This document shows positions 44,820 to 57,046 of a stretch of 64,000 nt of DNA, one piece after another. Origin of the DNA: Strigamia acuminata. Its lineage: Eukaryota > Arthropoda > Chilopoda > Geophilomorpha > Linotaeniidae. The DNA lies in assembly GCA_949358305.1 (NCBI GenBank), contig OX442314.1, forward strand, positions 30,241,118 through 30,305,117, written 5' to 3'. The translations under genes and the position numbers were made by a program. The notes beneath the pieces were generated by a model, which worked only from the letters and a program-made list of their open reading frames with translations, made no database searches and had not been told where the DNA came from. How positions within the stretch are numbered: position 1 is the first letter of the stretch; every line of letters starts with the position of its first letter.

Positions 44820-45990
44820 CCTATTTTTTATTTCATTATAGAATTTATTTTTAAATTTTTTTAAATTTTAAAAAAAAAATATATAATTCATTAGAGATGA
44901 AACAGAGATAAAATAATCATTTAATCTAAAAAATTAAAAAAAAAAAAAAAAAAAAAAAATTACGTCACTTCCTCATTTTAGCAATAACCTTGAACTGCAC
45001 ACTTGAATCTCAGTTAGGGTGGACCCGGAAGTGACCCACATCCGCCACAAACCCAATTTCAAAGTCTAAACATTCTGAAATGTTTTCCCCTCCCCTTTAC
45101 CCCTTTTTTTCGCATCTTTTCCCCTCGGATGACCTAAAAAGTGTAATGGGATTAGGCAACGTTGGCAAACAGGTGTTAAGAAAAAGGAGAGGTGAATGAG
45201 TGTGGTGTTTTGCGAGTTTTGCAAAAATAACTTTTGACTTTTAACCCTTTTGCCATCGTTTAACCTGCAACTAGGAAACGAGTTGATGCATTATGAGCAT
45301 TAAATTACACCTGGGATGATTCAACGGGAGGTTGAATTCATTATGCACGTTTTTAGTTGGTTAATGTTGGCTTTTATGTTAATTGTTTATGGTTTGTTGC
45401 TTCGTTTGCATGAGGAATGAATTGGTGCATCGTAATGCCAACGATTTAAGAGATTATGGAGTTTTGGGATCAGTAGCCTACATGTGGGTTTTAATATTGT
45501 ATGGCGCTTAAAGTTGCGATTTAATGGGTGAGGAAATTGGAAAAATGATGGTAAATGTGGTACAAATTGCTGCGTAATGCGGCTAGGTTTAATTTATTTG
45601 TTCTGGTGTTCGTTCTCCGATTTGGTTTAAATTGTGTGTTTACTTTCAGGTGCAAAAGTTCAATTTTTAGATGCATAAATACACTTTTTGTGTGTAATAT
45701 GTTAGTTTTAGGTTATTAAAATTAGCTTTTCGAGTGCAAATACTGCAGAAATACACTTAGGTGCAAAAGTTCACACTTTTTATTTAGAAAATTATACGTT
45801 CCATGTGTGAAAAGCACTTTTTCGATGCAGAAATGTACTTTTCCGATTAAAAAAATAAAGGAAAAACGTTCTTTTGAAATGCTAAATGCAAAATTTTGGT
45901 TTATTTAACGCAAAATGGAAAATTATTCCACGAAAAAATAGAAAAATTTATTTTTTAAATGAAAAAATACTATTTTTAGTGCGAGAAATG
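44820..45990. other. Intergenic, no supported gene
   Basis: Poly-A/T tracts (for example about 44940-44960) and unique AT-rich sequence; no feature supported. Confidence 0.35.
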
Positions 45991-46004
45991 TAATTTTTTG
46001 GTGG

Positions 46005-47040
46005 AAAATGCACTTTTTCGGTGGAAAATGCACTTTTTCATGCACTTTTTCAGTGTAAAACTGCACTTTTTTAGTGTAAAAATGCACTTTTTTTTAGTGT
46101 AAAAATGCACTTTTTCAGTGTAAAAATGAACTTTTTCAGTAGGCGCATTCGAAAACTAATTTGCACTAAACGACCAGTGCAACTGGTAGTGTAAATGTCA
46201 AGTTAAACGACCCAATTTTCGAGTATCAAAATAAATTTCTGTGCAAAATTCAGTGTAAATTCAGGTGTAAATATTAAATTAGTCCAAATAATAACCAGAG
46301 TCATTATTGTTGTTGTTTACTCTAAAAAAACAGGAGATTATAAAAACATGATTATAAAATGTAAATTTATTTTAATTATTTTTATCATTAATATTTATTT
46401 AAGAACGGGAATCGGCTGAACATCCGCCTCAATCGCACAAATGCGGCCGAACACCGGCCGCATTAGATCGCACAAACGCGGCCGAACGTCGGCCGAACGT
46501 CGGCCGCATTCGATTGTACAAATGCGGCCGAACGTCGGTCGAACGTCGGCCGCATTCGATCGTACAAATGCGGTCGAACATCGGCCGCATTCGATCGCAA
46601 GAATGCGGCTAATACCTGCTACAAAATTGTTCTTGCGATCGACATCGTTCCAACCGATCTAACGAAAATCCAAGATGGCTGCCAGCAAGACCCGATTTGT
46701 ACGAGAAAACTCGTTGCACGGAGATTTTAAACGGAAACGTGGCGTACAGTCCGTTTCCGTTTAACCAGTTTACACGACATTTACACGAATTAATTCGTGT
46801 AAATGTCGTGTGAAAACGAGTGTAAACACGTTTACACTCGTTTTAATGACTTTTCGAATGCGCCTAGTGTAAAAATGCACTTTTTCAGTGTAAAAATGCA
46901 CTTTTCAGTGTAAAAATGCACTTTTTCAGTGTAAAAATGCACTTTTTAGTGTAAAAATGCACTTTTTCAGTGTAAAAATGCACTTTTTCAGTGTAAAAAT
47001 GCACTTTTTCAATGTAAAAATACACTTTTTCAATTAAAAA
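46005..47040. repeat. 21-bp minisatellite split by a transposon
   Basis: Copies of tttttcagtgtaaaaatgca plus c occupy about 46005-46140 and 46866-47040. The two halves share unit length and sequence and are separated only by the inserted element at 46141-46865. Confidence 0.9.
46141..46865. mobile_element. 725-bp non-autonomous DNA transposon inserted in the minisatellite
   Basis: Ends AGGCGCATTCGAAAA and its inverted copy; AGT flanks both sides (46138-46140, 46866-46868). Inside are a GC-rich tandem region of CGGCCGCATT / CGGCCGAACGT units (about 46,420-46,620) and a perfect 40-bp palindrome at 46772-46811 centred on GAATTAATTC. No transposase. The short plus-strand frame at 46441-46662 follows the GC-rich repeat and is not a convincing gene. 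Confidence 0.8.
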
Positions 47041-48300
47041 ATAAAAAAAAAATTGTAAATTTTTCAATGCACTGCACTCTTTCCGTGCGAAAATGCACTC
47101 CTCATTTGCAAATTTACTCCCAGGGACTACTTTACCCCTAATTACACTTCTCAGTTGTTACTGCAGAGCTGAATGATGCTCCAAAAAGTCCATTTTCTTT
47201 ACAAATTCCCTGCAAAACCTAATTGTGAGATCCTCAAAATCTCCCCATTCCCAAAACATGCAAATTTCACTTCAAAGCTTCAATTTGAATGAACGAACTT
47301 GAACTGAAAATCATTTTATTACACATTTTCTCAAGGTACTGCACCTCCAGAACAAAACAGGATCAATTAACCTACATGACCTTACAACTTGCTGACCCCC
47401 TGACCTCATATACCCCCACAGGCCCCACTTTTTAACACGTCTCTCTCACTCACTTTGGGGCCTCAGACACAAGGCCAAATCCTTGCAACCTCATTTCCCA
47501 CAAAAATAAAAGGGGGGAAGCCAGAAAATTGGGTTGGAATCATTAAAAACAAAATCCGTTCCCATTTTTTCCCCCTTCGATAAATCGAAAATTCGTTTAA
47601 TTTATACAAAACGAAACAAAACACAAATCAAAAAAGGTCGGCCATGTTTTTTTTTTCTTTCTTTTTCCATATAACTCTCTCAATTCGAAATTCGTGAACT
47701 GAAACTCAATTTGCTCTTCCGGAATTTAAAAAAATAATAATAATAAATTATTGAATTATTTTTATTTTAAAAAATTTTTTTTTATCAATGTAGGGTTAAA
47801 TTATAATTAAACTTTTGTTGATGTTGTGCAGCGACGCATGACGGGAAGAAGAAGAAGAAAAAAGATTCCTTCTTATCGCCTTGGCCCATCTCGATTTGTT
47901 TTTCTTTTCAAAACGGCCGGAAATAAACAGTTTTATTCAATCGCAAATCAAAAATTCTTTCCGTTTCCATCACACAAATGCGAAATGTTTAATTCTGCTT
48001 CGAAATTCTCTCATTTTTCCATCCAAAACTCGCGATAATTAACAAACCACCACAAAAATACGTAAACTTTAATCCAATTTCCTCGCTACAGTAATTTATT
48101 GTGTTTGTGGACTGTTTGTGAAGGTCTAATATTTTATTAATCAGTCTAGTAATCCAGTGGGAGTAGCCGCGAGTAACTAACACGAGTGGAAACTGGAACG
48201 AGACAACACCGATGGCTTAGCAATGGGGCGGGGGCTACGAGTGAAGTCACGTGGTGCTGCCGGTCGCCCCATTGACCAGCGACCTGACTGAACCACGGCC
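47041..48300. other. Intergenic / upstream region of the structural-protein gene
   Basis: No gene supported. Short open frames at 47826-48038 and 47989-48183 lack features. Confidence 0.35.
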
Positions 48301-48303
48301 CCA

Positions 48304-48311
48304 TATAAAAA
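48304..48311 (+). promoter_or_regulatory. TATA box of the structural-protein gene
   Basis: TATAAAAA lies about 90 bp before the start codon. A transcription start near 48335-48352 (tctcatcggtg) is plausible. A three-codon upstream frame (ATGGTGTACTAA, 48364-48375) would lie in the leader. Confidence 0.55.
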
Positions 48312-48391
48312 CACGCGCGGGCCAAGTGCCAAACACTACATACATTTTCTCATCGGTGCGTCCATGGTGTACTAATCGCACCAAGACAGCC

Positions 48392-51300
48392 ATGAATACT
48401 GTAAGTACCACACTTTTATCATCCACAATTAATATTAGCCATCAAACCCGACTTTTTATTAGCGTGTTTGTAATATTACATCTTTTATTTCATTATTTTT
48501 AACCGTCGAATAATTTTTTTTGATGATTTTTTGATGATTTTTTCGAGTACGGCGTTGAATGGTTTCTCACGCCGCGTGAGAGCGACTTGGCACGGCCGGG
48601 AGTTTTGAAATCTCCGTCGAAATAATCAAAAACATTTATTTTGTCCGTATAGTTTCTCCGAGTAGAATTTTCCATTAAAAAAAAATGTTTTTGAGATTGC
48701 AGTTCATTAGTTTTATTCATTTGACCCGGTACACGACTACATTTGTTTAAAAATGTGCCACAGCTCGTGATGTTTATTGATATGTTTAGCGTCGACCTTG
48801 CATTAGGCCTAGGTCAAGTACTACTGAGGCCAGCAACATTCAAACCCGGAAACGAATATGTTCTGCACATCCTTGATTTTTTTTTCTTAGTTTCCGATCT
48901 GATGAACACGGACTTGAACTACAAACCTAGTTATTCTGACTTAATATTCATAACGCGAACAAGTTTATATTCTTGTTTTATTACAACCACGAAAAACAAG
49001 GCTTATTGTAAAAGGGAATTACAATGGGAAAATGGGAACAAGATAAAATACAGTTTTTAAAATAAATTGCATGTTGTTTAAGTGGTTACCTGGTGTTATA
49101 CACTCAGATAAATATGGGTTTCATTCATGACTTCTTTTATTTATTTCTGTTTTGGCCTTAAAAGGTGTTAATCTGGGCTATTACATCTTTTTAAAGACTT
49201 AAATCCTATTCACGATGTCTTAGGAGTCTCAGGGATGGTGAAGTACATTGTATGCATCTCGGCTTTTTAGATTATTGGGGGCTTTAAGGTTTTTAGCTTT
49301 GTGTGTGTCAATTTGTAGTTTTAAATAACATTCAATCCTCAAAAGACAAATTCAATCCTCCTTAAATCACTTAAAGAAGTGGACAGAACTGAACTAAAAA
49401 GATGGCTTCCTACAACATCAGTAATAATAGTCTACAACAGGTGCCAAAGAGATGAATCACTTCTATATGTCAAAGAAATTATTTCAATTTCACTTAATCT
49501 TAATCCTCTTATTTGAATTCTTTCAAGTTGATTTCTTAGAGATGTGATGTAAAAGACGTCTTATCCTATTTGGAGAAGTCAAGTCGTCTTTTGAGGATTA
49601 AATGGGTAAAGAAGGTGTTAGGTGTTTCTTGATTTTATCTGTGTGGTTGCAGTCATACAATAGTTCTTTTATAGTGTGGTCTATTGAATTTTACCCTGTA
49701 ACTTTTGGTTGAGTGTTTATCTTTGATTTACAAACAATGTAAACTGTGTGGGCTGACACATGGCAGTTCTAGAAAAGTGTCCAGTCGAGATAAGGTTCAG
49801 TTTTGGGAGTATACTTTCTTCCATCTGGGCAAAAATTAATCAGGTTTGGGATCCAGCACTTCTGTCAGAACAATGCTGTGTAACCTTTTTGCACCTCGCA
49901 CTGTTACTTCTCGCTTGCACCTGGTATCTTGATGCTAAATTCAAACTGTGCACCCTATTCTACGCAGACAAATTCCTAATTCAGTTATTTAGCAGTATTG
50001 AGACCAATATTAAGCCTAATAATACGAAATTAAAGTAAATAAACAACAAAAAACTCATTAATAAAAGTAATTTACAGCATGGTACCAAAAACCACCTTGT
50101 TAAATGCATATGCAGAATATGATGCACTGTTTGAATTTGGCATCAAGACACCGGGCATAAACTGTAGAGCAGTCCCCAGAAATGTGTCCAGTCTAAAGAA
50201 AGTTCAGTTGGAAGAGCGAACTTTTTTTCTCTAGACAAAACCTGATTTGACGCCGCTATGTACAAATCAAAGTTTACGCTCTACTCTTCCAAAAGACTTG
50301 ATCGTAGTTTTAATACGTATTTTTTATTTATTTATATATAGTTCCTAATATGCGTACTTTCACTCAGCATCCTTCATCAATCATTAGCAACTTTCTCGAC
50401 TGGTTCGAGTAACTTTGCTAGTGGTAGGTATGGAGGAGGAAGCAGTTCCAATTATGGCTCAAACCAGCCCAGCTACAGTCCACCCAGCAGTTACAGTCCA
50501 CCCAGCTATGGAACCAAACCATCCATTTACTATGCCGGACCCATCGTATACTCCGACGAGAAACCCCCAGCACTCATCTTTCCGTCTCCGCCATCCACTT
50601 ACCAAACCGGTTACGGCGGTGGAAGTAGCTATGGCTCCGGTTCTAGCTATGGAAGCAGTAGCCAATCTGTAGAATATGTGCCACTTCCAATTCACGATTT
50701 GCCAGTGCTCATATACCAGTCCAAAGACAAACCACCACTTCATGTCCTTGGTGGTGGTGGAACCGGTGGATCTTCCTATTCTTCTGGCAGCACCGGTGGT
50801 TCCTACGGTGGCGGTGGAAGTTATTCTTCTTCTAGTTACGCTTCCCCATCCTACAGCGTAGCGGCTCCTGCTCCATCCTACTCTTCGGCAGCAGCTCCTC
50901 TTCCATCTCCTTCTCCTCCTTCAGCTCCTAGTTATGGCTCAAGTGGTTCTTATTCAGGTGGTGGTTATGCAGGTGCTTCTCAACAGGCAATGTACATGCC
51001 AGCAGCCATTCCAGCCCCAGCACCAATCTACATCAATCCACCCACACCACAGTATGCTGGCAGCAGTTCAGCTGATTACAGTAGTGCTGGCAGCAGTTAT
51101 GGAGGACAGAGCTATGGTGCAGCCAGTCAGCAGTATCCAAGTGCCGGCAGTTCAAGCTACGGAAGCGGGCAAAGCTACGGAAGTGGACAAAGCTATGGAA
51201 GTGGACAAAGCTATGGAAGTGGACAAAGCTATGGAAGCGGACAGAGTTATCAGAGTCCAAGTTACGAAAGCTCAACACCTCTACCTCACATAGTTTATGC

Positions 51301-51970
51301 TGGACATCCTCCGATACATGTCTATTCCCAACCCCAAGTATACATGACGTCGGCCGGTAGCAGTTACGGAGGTTCCGGATCCTACGACAGCAGCTACGGT
51401 CAAGCAGGTTACGGCTCTTCCAGCGGCAGCTACGGGGCATCACCACCGGCCAGTTACGGAGCCGCTTCTACTGGCAGTTACGGAGCGGCGGCTCCACCCA
51501 GTTACGGAGCAGTGTCAGCCGGTAGTTACGGAAACGTTGGTGCCAGCTACGGAAGCACCGGAAGTAGTTACGGAAGCTCAGGAAGTAGTTACGGAGGCGC
51601 AGGAAGCAGTTACGGAAGCTCAGGAAGTAGTTACGGAGGCTCAGGAAGTAGTTACGGTAGCTCCGGAGCTGGAGGTTACGGCGGAAGTTACGGCGGTTCA
51701 CAAAACAATTATGTAGCAGTTCCCGGCATTTCGAAACCACCGATACTTATTTATCAAGGTATCCGTCCACCGATGACTGTTGTTCCAAGCAGTCCTGGTT
51801 ATTCGGCAGCGTCTTCGTATTCGGCCGGCAGCGCAGGAAGTTACAGTGGTAAAATAGGACCAACAAATTCTTCCCCGACAGTTTCTTCTTCCGAGTTGAA
51901 GAGCAATACTGACAGCAATGATATCATTAATGAGATTATGGCTGCTTCTCAAGATGCAAAAAGCAACTAG
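48392..51970 (+). CDS. Secreted Gly/Ser/Tyr-rich structural protein, cuticle- or silk-like
   Basis: Exon 1 encodes only M-N-T (48392-48400, ACT|gtaagt); exon 2 starts at 50342 after tttatatatag and runs to the stop at 51970; 545 residues. The joined start MNTFLICVLSLSILHQSLA is a good signal peptide, which neither exon provides alone. The mature protein is low-complexity GSSYG/SYGSGQ repeat (six SYGSGQ copies in a row near the middle, GSSYGSSGSSYGG later). It alternates with four or five short hydrophobic Pro-rich modules of similar pattern: YYAGPIVYSDEKPPALIF, LPVLIYQSKDKPPLHVL, HIVYAGHPPIHVYSQPQVY and KPPILIYQGIRPPMTVV. A tiny first exon with the rest of the signal peptide in exon 2 is common in arthropod cuticle genes. 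Tyr-rich repeats suggest cross-linking in an extracellular matrix. Exact role (cuticle, chorion, silk or glue) cannot be told. Confidence 0.75.
49887..50190. mobile_element. Inverted-repeat MITE in the structural-protein intron
   Basis: CTGGTATCTTGATGCTAAAT at 49921 pairs with the reverse complement of a segment ending about 50155 (CCGGTGTCTTGATGCCAAAT), and the inverted match continues inward for roughly 45 bp. The same terminal motif occurs in the prenylcysteine oxidase intron. No coding capacity; exact ends uncertain. Confidence 0.65.
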
Positions 51971-52509
51971 AAAATTGTTTGTCATTTTTTGAACTTTTAT
52001 TTTGGTTTTAATTGTCGAAAATAGGTAGCAGGCTACAATTAAAAATTTGTTTTACAACATTTTCAACAAGCCTCTGGAAGGCATCCCAATGTCCATCTTT
52101 TATACCTTTTTTTGATACTTATACATATATAATTTTTTTTAAAAAAAAAAATAAGTTCTAGAATTTTTTTTGTACTGGCTTTAAGTAATTAAAATATTTA
52201 ATTAAGAATGAATTAGTTTCATCAATTATCTGCTCAAATAAACTGCAATTTATATAAAAAGCAACAAACTGAATTCAGACATTTCAAGTTCTCCAATGCT
52301 TCTTAAGCAACAAAAGTATTTTCAACTCTCCATAGATGTCTCTCTCTCTAGAATTTCATCTGTCATTAAAGATGTGGACCAGCAGAAATTCAAACTTAAA
52401 GAATGTAAGTAAATAAAGTAAAATATGAGGAAACAGGACCAGCTTCAGACATTTTGGTAGCCCTTGCCAAGTAAGCTTGGATATGTAACCGTTTCGTGTG
52501 CATATTGTA

Positions 52510-52697
52510 GACTTTGACCGGTGTCGGCTATCGGCCGATATTTCGGTATTCACCGATATCGGATCCGATATTTTTTGTGTGGCCGATACCAATATTGCAA
52601 TTTTTCTAAAACTTATCGTTTTAGAAACGCGTTAGCATCCTCGGTTGCCGATTATCGGTGTCGGCGATACTGCAAAATATCGATATCGGTCAAAGTC
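52510..52697. mobile_element. 188-bp MITE flanked by TA (mariner-like)
   Basis: GACTTTGACCG and its inverted copy CGGTCAAAGTC are flanked by TA (52508-52509, 52698-52699). The interior is rich in CCGATATCGG-type units. The rest of 51971-53060 is AT-rich 3' flank with no other feature seen. Confidence 0.7.
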
Positions 52698-53060
52698 TAG
52701 TATATTGTATGATTTTATTTTGTGACATTTAGCATGGTCGCCGTAGGCTGGATGTAACTTGTCCAAAAATCAAAAAGTATTAAAATTTGTTATAAAACCC
52801 AGGAATTCATCATACTTGCTGCTATTTTAAATAAGGATGCGAAATATCAAGGTAAGCAAAACACTTTTACGCATGCACCGGTGTTTACATTGCAAACCTG
52901 CAAAATCTTTTTATTAAAATACCATCACAGATTTTCCATCTGATAAACTATATTTTTTTCTTTCAAATTAATTAGCCTTGCAAATATCCCCTGAAAATAT
53001 TTAAAATTAAAAAAATTTAAAAAAAAATTAAACATTATTTCATCAATTTCGAGCGAATAT

Positions 53061-53634
<574 letters not shown>

Positions 53635-54107
53635 GACGAATCGGCGCCAACGATTTTCCGACGAGGAAAATTCGGTCTCGTGGCGGCGGCGCTGATGTTG
53701 TTGATAAAATATCGTGCAATAATTGTTTTTACGGTAGCCGAAAAGGCACAACACCAAACATAAAGGCAATATTAGTTAATTCATACGATTTAATCCTTAA
53801 ATTAGAACATTTTAAACTTGTATTTACGATTCTCGGTGCATTTAAACATGTGTTTGTAAGATTCAAAAATAGAAATCAATTTTATTACAGTAAGGAAATA
53901 TTATTACGGCAGTTCATAAGGCGCAACACAAATATTTCCTACACAATAATGCATACGTTTGTCATACGTTCTCTTGCACGTATTGGCGACGTGTCTGATA
54001 TTTCAGATATATATATGGGCGAGTTTATCCTATAGCATCACTATTCTCTGGATAACTAAAGGGAAATCACTCATTTGTCAGAACCTGAACAGAAATATTA
54101 AACTACA

Positions 54108-55607
54108 ATGGCAGTTAATCAGATAATTGAAAATCAATTACGATTACTCTCAAACAATCTCTACAATTCGCGAGACGATGGGAAACCGGGAAAAGTCACG
54201 TTAGAATGCCCGGATGGACGTGTGTTGGCACACAAGAGCATTCTGAAGGCCGCGAGTGATTATTTCCGCGCGATGTTCAGTCACAACGTCAAAGAAAACG
54301 TATCTGACGTGGTCCACATCCCGGACACAACCGCTCAAGTGATAAACATCGTAATTAAATTCATATACGGTCAAGACATAAGTGAAATCACTAGTGAAAT
54401 CACCGACAGTCTAATGCGTGAAATACTTATCGCCGCTGATAAAATGCAATTGAAAAGCCTATTCGACAAATACTGGATCCCATATAGCAAATCGATCACT
54501 CTGGACAACTATTCAACCGTGTGGCAATTAGCCGAAATGACCGCCGACGATAAAACGGTGGAAAACGTCGAAATATTTGTTTCGGAACAACTGAAACGAA
54601 TCCCCGACCTTCTTCCCGACAACAAAATGGCGCTATTGCGCTCTCTCGTTGCGCGTGGTAGTTACAATTTTGGTAAGTTGTCGGACGAGATTCTTCGGGA
54701 TCTTACATCGTCGAATGATGTTGTCGAATCGCCGGAAATTTACGACGCGTTGAACAAAGAGATGGTTTCGCGCTGTGTCGAAGAAGTGGAGCCGAGAATT
54801 AACATTCACGCTTTCGCTATTAAAAAATGGAAGTGCAAACATTCGGTTCTGAAAACAATGAGCGACAAGGAATGGACAAGTTCGCCATTTTGTCAACTTC
54901 ACGATTCACTGTGTGTTCCGGCAGTTTCGACGAGCAAAGACGTGTTTTATTTTACTTTCAGGAATAATAAATTCCACGCTATCAACATGGCGACACACCG
55001 GTCCATCGTCCAAGAAACGATAACGGAAAGTCAATTGTCATTATCGGAAGACTTCAGGATCGAAGCTGCGAATCGTACGGACGTCTACATCAGGACGCAT
55101 CCGACGACGAATTTTCAGTACGCGTGTTTTAATTTCGCTCGAATGAGATGGATTTTAGTCGAATTTGCCGAGCATTACGTGCACGACGTGCAGTCGATGC
55201 TTTTTGCCACCGGTGACGGCAAGTTTGTCTTCGATGTCGACGAACGGCGCATTAAAATCGTCGATACTAAATCAATGACGTGGGTGATGAAGAAGAAGTT
55301 GCCGGGTGATTGGAAGGACGTGAGGTGTAAGAATCGTAACGAGAGTTGTGGGGGGAAATTGATTTTTGTGCAGAAAGAACCGAGTTGTTTGTTGGTTTAC
55401 GACATCGTGCGTGATTGCTGGAGTGTTGTTTCGACGCCGGGTATTGTGGGAAAGGTGATTATGTACGCATCTTACGGAAGCGAGTGTTTAATATTTGAAA
55501 AGATAGGTTACGAGTGTAAAGTACATTCTTTAAAGACTATGACGGTTGTTTCATCCTATAAATTACCCAGGCATTTTGGTTACATCTATTTTGACGTAAG
55601 CGTTTAA
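54108..55607 (+). CDS. BTB-domain protein, intronless
   Basis: 499 residues, single exon. The BTB/POZ fold is clear at about 28-120 (CPDGRVLAHKSILKAASDYF, AMFSHNVKEN, IKFIYGQDI, ILIAADKMQLKSLFDKYW). A BACK-like helical region follows (about 140-215: YSTVWQLAEMTADDKTVENV). The C-terminal 280 residues have the beta-rich look of a propeller but no clean kelch repeat motif. BTB-BACK proteins are usually substrate adaptors for Cullin-3 ubiquitin ligases; that role here is inference. The lack of introns and the divergent C-terminus suggest an old retrocopy or a fast-evolving family member. A MITE fragment begins immediately after the stop codon. Confidence 0.8.
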   Translation: MAVNQIIENQLRLLSNNLYNSRDDGKPGKVTLECPDGRVLAHKSILKAASDYFRAMFSHNVKENVSDVVHIPDTTAQVINIVIKFIYGQDISEITSEITDSLMREILIAADKMQLKSLFDKYWIPYSKSITLDNYSTVWQLAEMTADDKTVENVEIFVSEQLKRIPDLLPDNKMALLRSLVARGSYNFGKLSDEILRDLTSSNDVVESPEIYDALNKEMVSRCVEEVEPRINIHAFAIKKWKCKHSVLKTMSDKEWTSSPFCQLHDSLCVPAVSTSKDVFYFTFRNNKFHAINMATHRSIVQETITESQLSLSEDFRIEAANRTDVYIRTHPTTNFQYACFNFARMRWILVEFAEHYVHDVQSMLFATGDGKFVFDVDERRIKIVDTKSMTWVMKKKLPGDWKDVRCKNRNESCGGKLIFVQKEPSCLLVYDIVRDCWSVVSTPGIVGKVIMYASYGSECLIFEKIGYECKVHSLKTMTVVSSYKLPRHFGYIYFDVSV

Positions 55608-55608
55608 T

Positions 55609-55642
55609 GATGCATTTTTCCCTTACAGTTTAAGACTATACG
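55609..55642. mobile_element. Fragment of the 11812-12298 MITE family
   Basis: GATGCATTTTTCCCTTACAG followed by 'actatacggta' matches the left end of the MITE at 11821 onward with one mismatch. It begins one base after the BTB stop codon. The far end of the copy is missing or unrecognisable. Confidence 0.65.
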
Positions 55643-56013
55643 GTACAACGAGAAGAGCACTCCCGTGCTTCACTGCAGTGCCCATTGTGTTTTGCATTTT
55701 TACAACACACATCAATCAATCAGTATTGTGATATTGTTGTCTCGTAATAAGAGAATTCTTTGTTGTTTTGTTTCATTTTGAATTTTTAGTATTTTGTTTT
55801 ACATAAAAAGGAAAATAAGTCCGAGCAGCTAATAGATATACATTTTTCTCTTTCAAGCTTTCTTACAAATAAAATAAATTACTATGTAAATAAATGTGTC
55901 AATAAATTAATAAAATGAAATATAAAAAAAAAACAGGAAGAAGTTCTTTCTCTAGCAAAATCAACGAATGTCAACACTGACACCACCTTTGGCAGAACTC
56001 AGGATTCAGTATC

Positions 56014-57046
56014 TCAGGTCGACTGAGTGAGATTCTGGTAAAGGCGCTGACCCCACCACTGCTCCAAGTCAAAGGGCGTAAAATCTAGAAACAAAAACAT
56101 TATTTTCAAACACACTCATAAATAAATAAATAAATAAATAAATAAATATAAATGCTAAAATACCGCCGTATTTCGAATGTGTTAGGTGTTTGTCTTTCTG
56201 TTTTGTGATGTTAAAAATACAAAACAAAACAAAAACACAACACCAAAAACACTTAAAACAGCAGCTGCATTCAAAAACTAAAATATTTTGTGTTTTACTT
56301 CAATTTTAAACCAAAAATGACATTATCTCGTGTTTTACTTCAATTTTAAACCAAAAATGACATCATCTCGTGTTTTACTTCAATTTTAAACCAAAAATGA
56401 CATCATCTTGTGTTTTACTTCAATTTTAAACCAAAAATGACATCATCTCCGCTTAAACCCACGTTAAAACTTAAAATACGCTTAAACTAAAAATTGTATT
56501 TTTCTTTACTTTGTAATTGTGGGTGTACAGCCGTGTCTTGAAAGTAAGTAATATTCGCTACATGTCCCTCGGTGTTGTTTTCTTTAATCAGTTCGTATTC
56601 CTTTGAAACCCGGGTCCACGCTGAAATATTAAAATTAAAAATTAAAATAATATAAAAATATACATTTAATTTTTTCACCATCATGGAGATATTTAATCAA
56701 CTCTTCGTGATTTGGTGTCAATGTTTCTTGCGGTGAGCGATGGTTATTCGATCTTTTGCCATTCACTTGATGAAAAACAGGTTTGGGCGAGCTAGTACAA
56801 ATAAATAAAAATTACAAACCATAATTTTTAGACATTAATTAATTCATACTTCATTTCTGTGGGGTCCTCCAGCTCGGTATTTTTTTTCTGGAAATCCCTT
56901 TGGTTGTCGATTTTCTGCGAGTTGGTGATGCCTGCAACGCGAACGAATGTGAATTAAGCCGAGAGAATCGACAATTGCGGCTCAAACTCACCACGACGCG
57001 CTTTATCTACTACTTGTTTACTGGGTCCTTTAGCGATTGTATACAT
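56014..57046 (-). CDS. MCRIP: MCRIP-family protein (MAPK-regulated corepressor-interacting)
   Basis: Five exons in phase: 57046-56992, 56931-56850, 56791-56679, 56620-56510, 56084-56014; 143 residues. The N-terminus MYTIAKGPSKQVV matches vertebrate MCRIP2, the middle has VFHQVNGKRS and ETLTPNHEELIKYLHDAWTRV, and the C-terminus has the family ending LQNFTPFDLEQWWGQR. Vertebrate MCRIPs are small disordered proteins that bind the CtBP corepressor under ERK control and associate with RNA-granule proteins (DDX6, LSM14). The final exon is found only by splicing at CAAA|gtaaag; reading through gives a false KEKYNF ending. Confidence 0.85.
56291..56450. repeat. 40-bp minisatellite, four copies
   Basis: Four near-perfect copies of a 40-bp unit starting tgttttacttcaattttaaa, inside the last MCRIP intron. 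Confidence 0.95.

Noticed and set aside
46441-46662. Arg-rich 73-residue protein
   Set aside because: Follows the CGGCCG-rich tandem core of the transposon; repeat artefact.
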